From Oscillospiraceae bacterium (GTDB lineage Bacteria; Bacillota; Clostridia; Oscillospirales; Oscillospiraceae), in NCBI GenBank assembly GCA_020025595.1, contig JAHHRV010000007.1, forward strand, positions 58,320-122,319: a stretch of 64,000 bases of DNA. Reading direction: 5' to 3'. Position numbers and translations under genes: made by a program. The notes beneath the pieces were generated by a model. It saw nothing but the letters and a program-made list of their open reading frames with translations. It was not told the origin of the DNA and searched no databases. Each line of letters starts with the position of its first letter. The first letter of the stretch is position 1. Shown piece by piece: positions 62,302-64,000 of this stretch.

Positions 62302-62378
62302 GTGAATTTCGGTGAATTTCGGCTTTTTCTCACATTTTTCCGTGTAATAAATTGTCTCCGGGATTTTATCATAAGCAG

Positions 62379-62407
62379 TTGACAAATATTCGATGTGGCT
62401 GTATAAT
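62379..62407 (+). promoter_or_regulatory. tRNA-Leu promoter
   Basis: TTGACA (62379-62384), 17 nt, and TATAAT (62402-62407) form a perfect consensus promoter ending 11 nt before the tRNA. Confidence 0.92.
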
Positions 62408-62418
62408 ACTATCGATTT

Positions 62419-62501
62419 GCGAGAGTGTTGGAATGGTAGACAAGCACGTTTGAGGTGCGTGTGGCTATGCCGTGTGGGTTCGAGTCCCATCTCTCGCACC
62501 A
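62419..62501 (+). tRNA. tRNA-Leu (anticodon GAG)
   Basis: The 83-nt gene folds as a class II tRNA. The acceptor stem pairs GCGAGAG with CTCTCGC, with discriminator A and an encoded CCA. The D arm has TTG with CAA. The anticodon stem CACGT/GCGTG holds loop TTGAGGT, giving anticodon GAG (codons CUC, CUU). The extra arm pairs GGC with GCC, and the T arm is GTGGG TTCGAGT CCCAT. It is a single tRNA with its own promoter and terminator. Confidence 0.95.
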
Positions 62502-62513
62502 CAGCAAGAGATT

Positions 62514-62548
62514 TCCGGGTATTGAGATTGCTCAGTACCCGGATTTTC
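62514..62548 (+). terminator. tRNA-Leu terminator
   Basis: A 13-bp stem with one U-G pair (62514-62526 with 62531-62543, loop ATTG) is followed by TTTTCTT. Confidence 0.85.
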
Positions 62549-62671
62549 TTATCCCTGTTTTTTCACTATGATCGTTTCTCCCCTGCCCCGTACGCGTAAA
62601 TCTGAAACGCTGAATCCCGGAAATTTTGCACAGTATTATGGCAAATTGTGCACAAAAGATCCCATAACCAA

Positions 62672-62701
62672 TTGCATCCGCTGCATTGCGTGTGTTACAA
62701 T
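62672..62701 (+). promoter_or_regulatory. Promoter of the pseudouridine synthase gene
   Basis: TTGCAT (62672-62677), 18 nt, then TACAAT (62696-62701). It lies 33 bp before the ATG. Confidence 0.55.
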
Positions 62702-62733
62702 ATAGGCAATGTAAGATGTAATGGAGTAGAAGT

Positions 62734-63375
62734 ATGAATCAATTGCATATAATCCATCTTGACGAAAGTTTTCTGGTTTGTATAAAGCCTCCCCGGGTCC
62801 TCTCCACTGACGAGCCAGGCGGCGTTCCCGAGCTGGCCCGTGAAGCGTTGGGCGATCCTAATGCCTGTGTGCGCACCGTACACAGACTGGATCGAGTCGT
62901 TTCCGGTCTCATGGTTCTTGCACGAACCCCTCAGGCAGCTTCCGAGCTTTCCCGGCAGATCCGCGATGGAGAGTTCGATAAAGACTATCTGGCTGTTGTC
63001 CATGGAACCCTCTCTGCATCGGAAGGACGTATGACAGACCTTCTTGCTAGGGACAAGCGTGAACGAAAAACCTATGTTGTTTCCAAAATGGACAAAGGAG
63101 TCCAGGAGGCCATCCTTGACTACCGGGTTCTCGCAGGCAACAAGGATTTCAGCAATGTGCTCATTCACCTGATTACCGGTCGAACCCACCAAATCCGCTG
63201 CCAGTTTTCGTCCCGGAATCTCCCTTTGGTTGGAGACCGTAAGTACAGTCTGAACGATGACCCCTGCGAGATTGCTCTCTGGTCTCACAGACTTTCATTC
63301 CGCCATCCTGTCACCGGTCAGCAGCTGGAATTCACTGCAAATCCCCCCGACACATATCCCTGGAATCTATTTTAA
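62734..63375 (+). CDS. RluA-family pseudouridine synthase
   Basis: This 213-aa enzyme turns uridines into pseudouridines in rRNA or tRNA. It has the RluA-family core: FLVCIKPPRVLSTDE, then the catalytic Asp in RTVHRLDRVVSGLMVLART, and FDKDYLAVVHG and LITGRTHQIRCQFS. It lacks the N-terminal S4 domain of RluC/RluD, so it is a short form such as RluA or TruC. The target site cannot be told. GGAG precedes the ATG. Confidence 0.9.
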   Translation: MNQLHIIHLDESFLVCIKPPRVLSTDEPGGVPELAREALGDPNACVRTVHRLDRVVSGLMVLARTPQAASELSRQIRDGEFDKDYLAVVHGTLSASEGRMTDLLARDKRERKTYVVSKMDKGVQEAILDYRVLAGNKDFSNVLIHLITGRTHQIRCQFSSRNLPLVGDRKYSLNDDPCEIALWSHRLSFRHPVTGQQLEFTANPPDTYPWNLF

Positions 63376-63387
63376 TGAGGTGATAAT

Positions 63388-63642
63388 ATGTCCCACTATG
63401 ATTTCTACCAGCACAAAGAGTGCGAGTATTTTCCCTGCCATGCAAATGCAGATCCTGAAACATTCAGCTGTATGTTCTGCTATTGTCCCCTGTATGCACT
63501 GGGAGAAAACTGCGGAGGCAACTTTAAGTACACCCAGAATGGTATCAAAGACTGCTCCGGATGTCTGATCCCCCACCGCAGAGAGAACTACCAGTTTATT
63601 ACAAAACAGATTTCCAAAGTAATCGAAATGGTAAAGAAATAA
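63388..63642 (+). CDS. Cysteine-rich small-domain protein
   Basis: This 84-aa protein carries nine Cys, in ECEYFPCHAN, CMFCYCPLY, NCGGN and CSGC, which fits the Cys-rich small domain (PF04071) of probable metal-binding proteins. Members of that family often occur near or fused to cobalamin genes, but no such gene is here. It starts 12 nt after the pseudouridine synthase with GAGGTG upstream, so the two form a unit. Function is unknown. Confidence 0.85.
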   Translation: MSHYDFYQHKECEYFPCHANADPETFSCMFCYCPLYALGENCGGNFKYTQNGIKDCSGCLIPHRRENYQFITKQISKVIEMVKK

Positions 63643-63647
63643 GGCAC

Positions 63648-63683
63648 AGTCCCGGAACCAGCTCCCTGATTTCGGGACTTTTA
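63648..63683 (+). terminator. Terminator after the Cys-rich gene
   Basis: A 10-bp stem with one G-U pair (63648-63657 with 63670-63679, loop 12 nt) is followed by a T-run. Confidence 0.7.
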
Positions 63684-63744
63684 TCTCATCAGATGTTCTC
63701 TATGATTACTTAATAAGCCGCTGTCATATATAAAGTACAGCACA

Positions 63745-63778
63745 AAGCGCCCCGGAGGAATTCCGGGGCGCTTGTTTA
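63745..63778 (+). terminator. Second terminator-like hairpin
   Basis: A perfect 12-bp GC-rich stem (63745-63756 with 63762-63773, loop 5 nt) is followed by GTTTAAT. It may end a second transcript or back up the first terminator. Confidence 0.65.
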
Positions 63779-63828
63779 ATATCGTAACACTAATGCAATC
63801 CGGCAGCATCCAGCGTCTCTTCTGTGGC

Positions 63829-63927
63829 GGTTTGTCCGGTGTCCAGTGGATTGGAGCTATCTCAGCTCCTCAATCCACGACGGATCAGCAGAAACAAATC
63901 TGCTGGCTCTCACGCGTCAGACAAACC
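63829..63927. other. Structured intergenic element, possible non-coding RNA
   Basis: The region can fold as a three-way junction. Arms GGTTTGTC (63829-63836) and GACAAACC (63920-63927) close it. Inside are a 13-pair hairpin (63846-63878, with a two-base bulge) and a 7-bp hairpin (63886-63905). No ORF crosses it. I do not recognise a known RNA family, cannot tell the strand, and see no clear promoter on either side. Confidence 0.4.
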
Positions 63928-63943
63928 TAGAGCTTAAATAGAA

Positions 63944-63985
63944 TAAAAAGAAAAGAGCCTACTCAATTGAGTAGACTCTTGTGTT
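63944..63985 (-). terminator. Terminator of a minus-strand unit beyond the window
   Basis: A dyad (CTACTC with GAGTAG around AATT, extended by AGAG with CTCT after one mismatch) is followed on the minus strand by TTTTCTTTTTATT. It points to a gene on the minus strand to the right of the window. Confidence 0.55.
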
Positions 63986-64000
63986 GGCATTACCTATTTT

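Noticed and set aside
1..64000. Mobile elements, prophage or CRISPR array
   Set aside because: No transposase, integrase, capsid gene, terminal inverted repeat pair or regular spaced repeat array was seen on either strand.

Overview
The window reads as chromosomal DNA of an anaerobic, spore-forming Firmicute, most likely a clostridium of the Oscillospiraceae/Ruminococcaceae type. The evidence is a Gram-positive PolC replicase, sporulation genes (spoVAC, spoVAD, spoVAE, yabP, yabQ), a single-chain pyruvate:ferredoxin oxidoreductase, a T-box leader, a ferredoxin-thioredoxin-reductase-like protein, IreB, strong AGGAGG ribosome binding sites and TTGACA-N17-TATAAT promoters. I see no phage, insertion sequence, CRISPR array or rRNA. 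The lineage is inferred from gene content only.

Layout. 1-11.5 kb (minus): a housekeeping operon pyrH-frr-uppS-cdsA-dxr-rseP-ispG-polC, followed by a separately promoted udp. 11.6-14 kb (plus): glnS and a short membrane protein. 14-20.5 kb (minus): an S-layer-anchored polysaccharide deacetylase, a yhbD-bactofilin pair, a helix-turn-helix regulator, an unaccompanied mazF, a lipoprotein and nnrD. 20.6-28.8 kb (plus): one tightly packed operon for the whole shikimate/chorismate pathway and on to Phe and Tyr precursors (aroF, tyrA, aroB, aroA, aroC, pheA, aroE-aroK fusion, aroQ). 28.8-32.6 kb: pheST under a T-box. 32.7-38.3 kb: ireB, a small unknown gene, spoVAD-spoVAE, then yabP-yabQ-divIC-S1 protein-SDR-rpiB. 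38.4-46 kb (minus): secA-pgeF-peptide-binding lipoprotein, and comM-rsmE. 46.2-54.6 kb (plus): PFOR, a 51-aa protein, ydcF, M42 peptidase, dus, FTR-like protein, spoVAC, cysK. 54.7-62.1 kb (minus): rpoB-rpoC. 62.4-64 kb (plus): tRNA-Leu(GAG), an RluA-type pseudouridine synthase, a Cys-rich protein and a structured non-coding stretch.

The strongest regulatory find is upstream of the aromatic operon. A consensus promoter is followed by a 21-codon leader ORF in which 9 codons are Phe or Tyr. A four-segment set of mutually exclusive hairpins follows, ending in a perfect 12-bp terminator stem plus U-run just before the aroF ribosome binding site. This is the layout of ribosome-mediated transcription attenuation, best known from proteobacterial phe/trp operons. 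Immediately downstream, pheST is controlled by a T-box. Two mechanistically different sensors of aromatic tRNA charging therefore sit back to back: ribosome stalling for amino acid synthesis and direct binding of uncharged tRNA for tRNA charging.

Other points of interest are face-to-face promoters in front of rpoBC, a 257-nt out-of-frame overlap of yabQ and divIC, a split spoVA locus, a mazF without mazE in an nnrD-lipoprotein-mazF remnant cluster, a paired-dyad operator in the yhbD promoter, an inverted repeat around the secA -10 box, and a small HypC-like ORF after PFOR.
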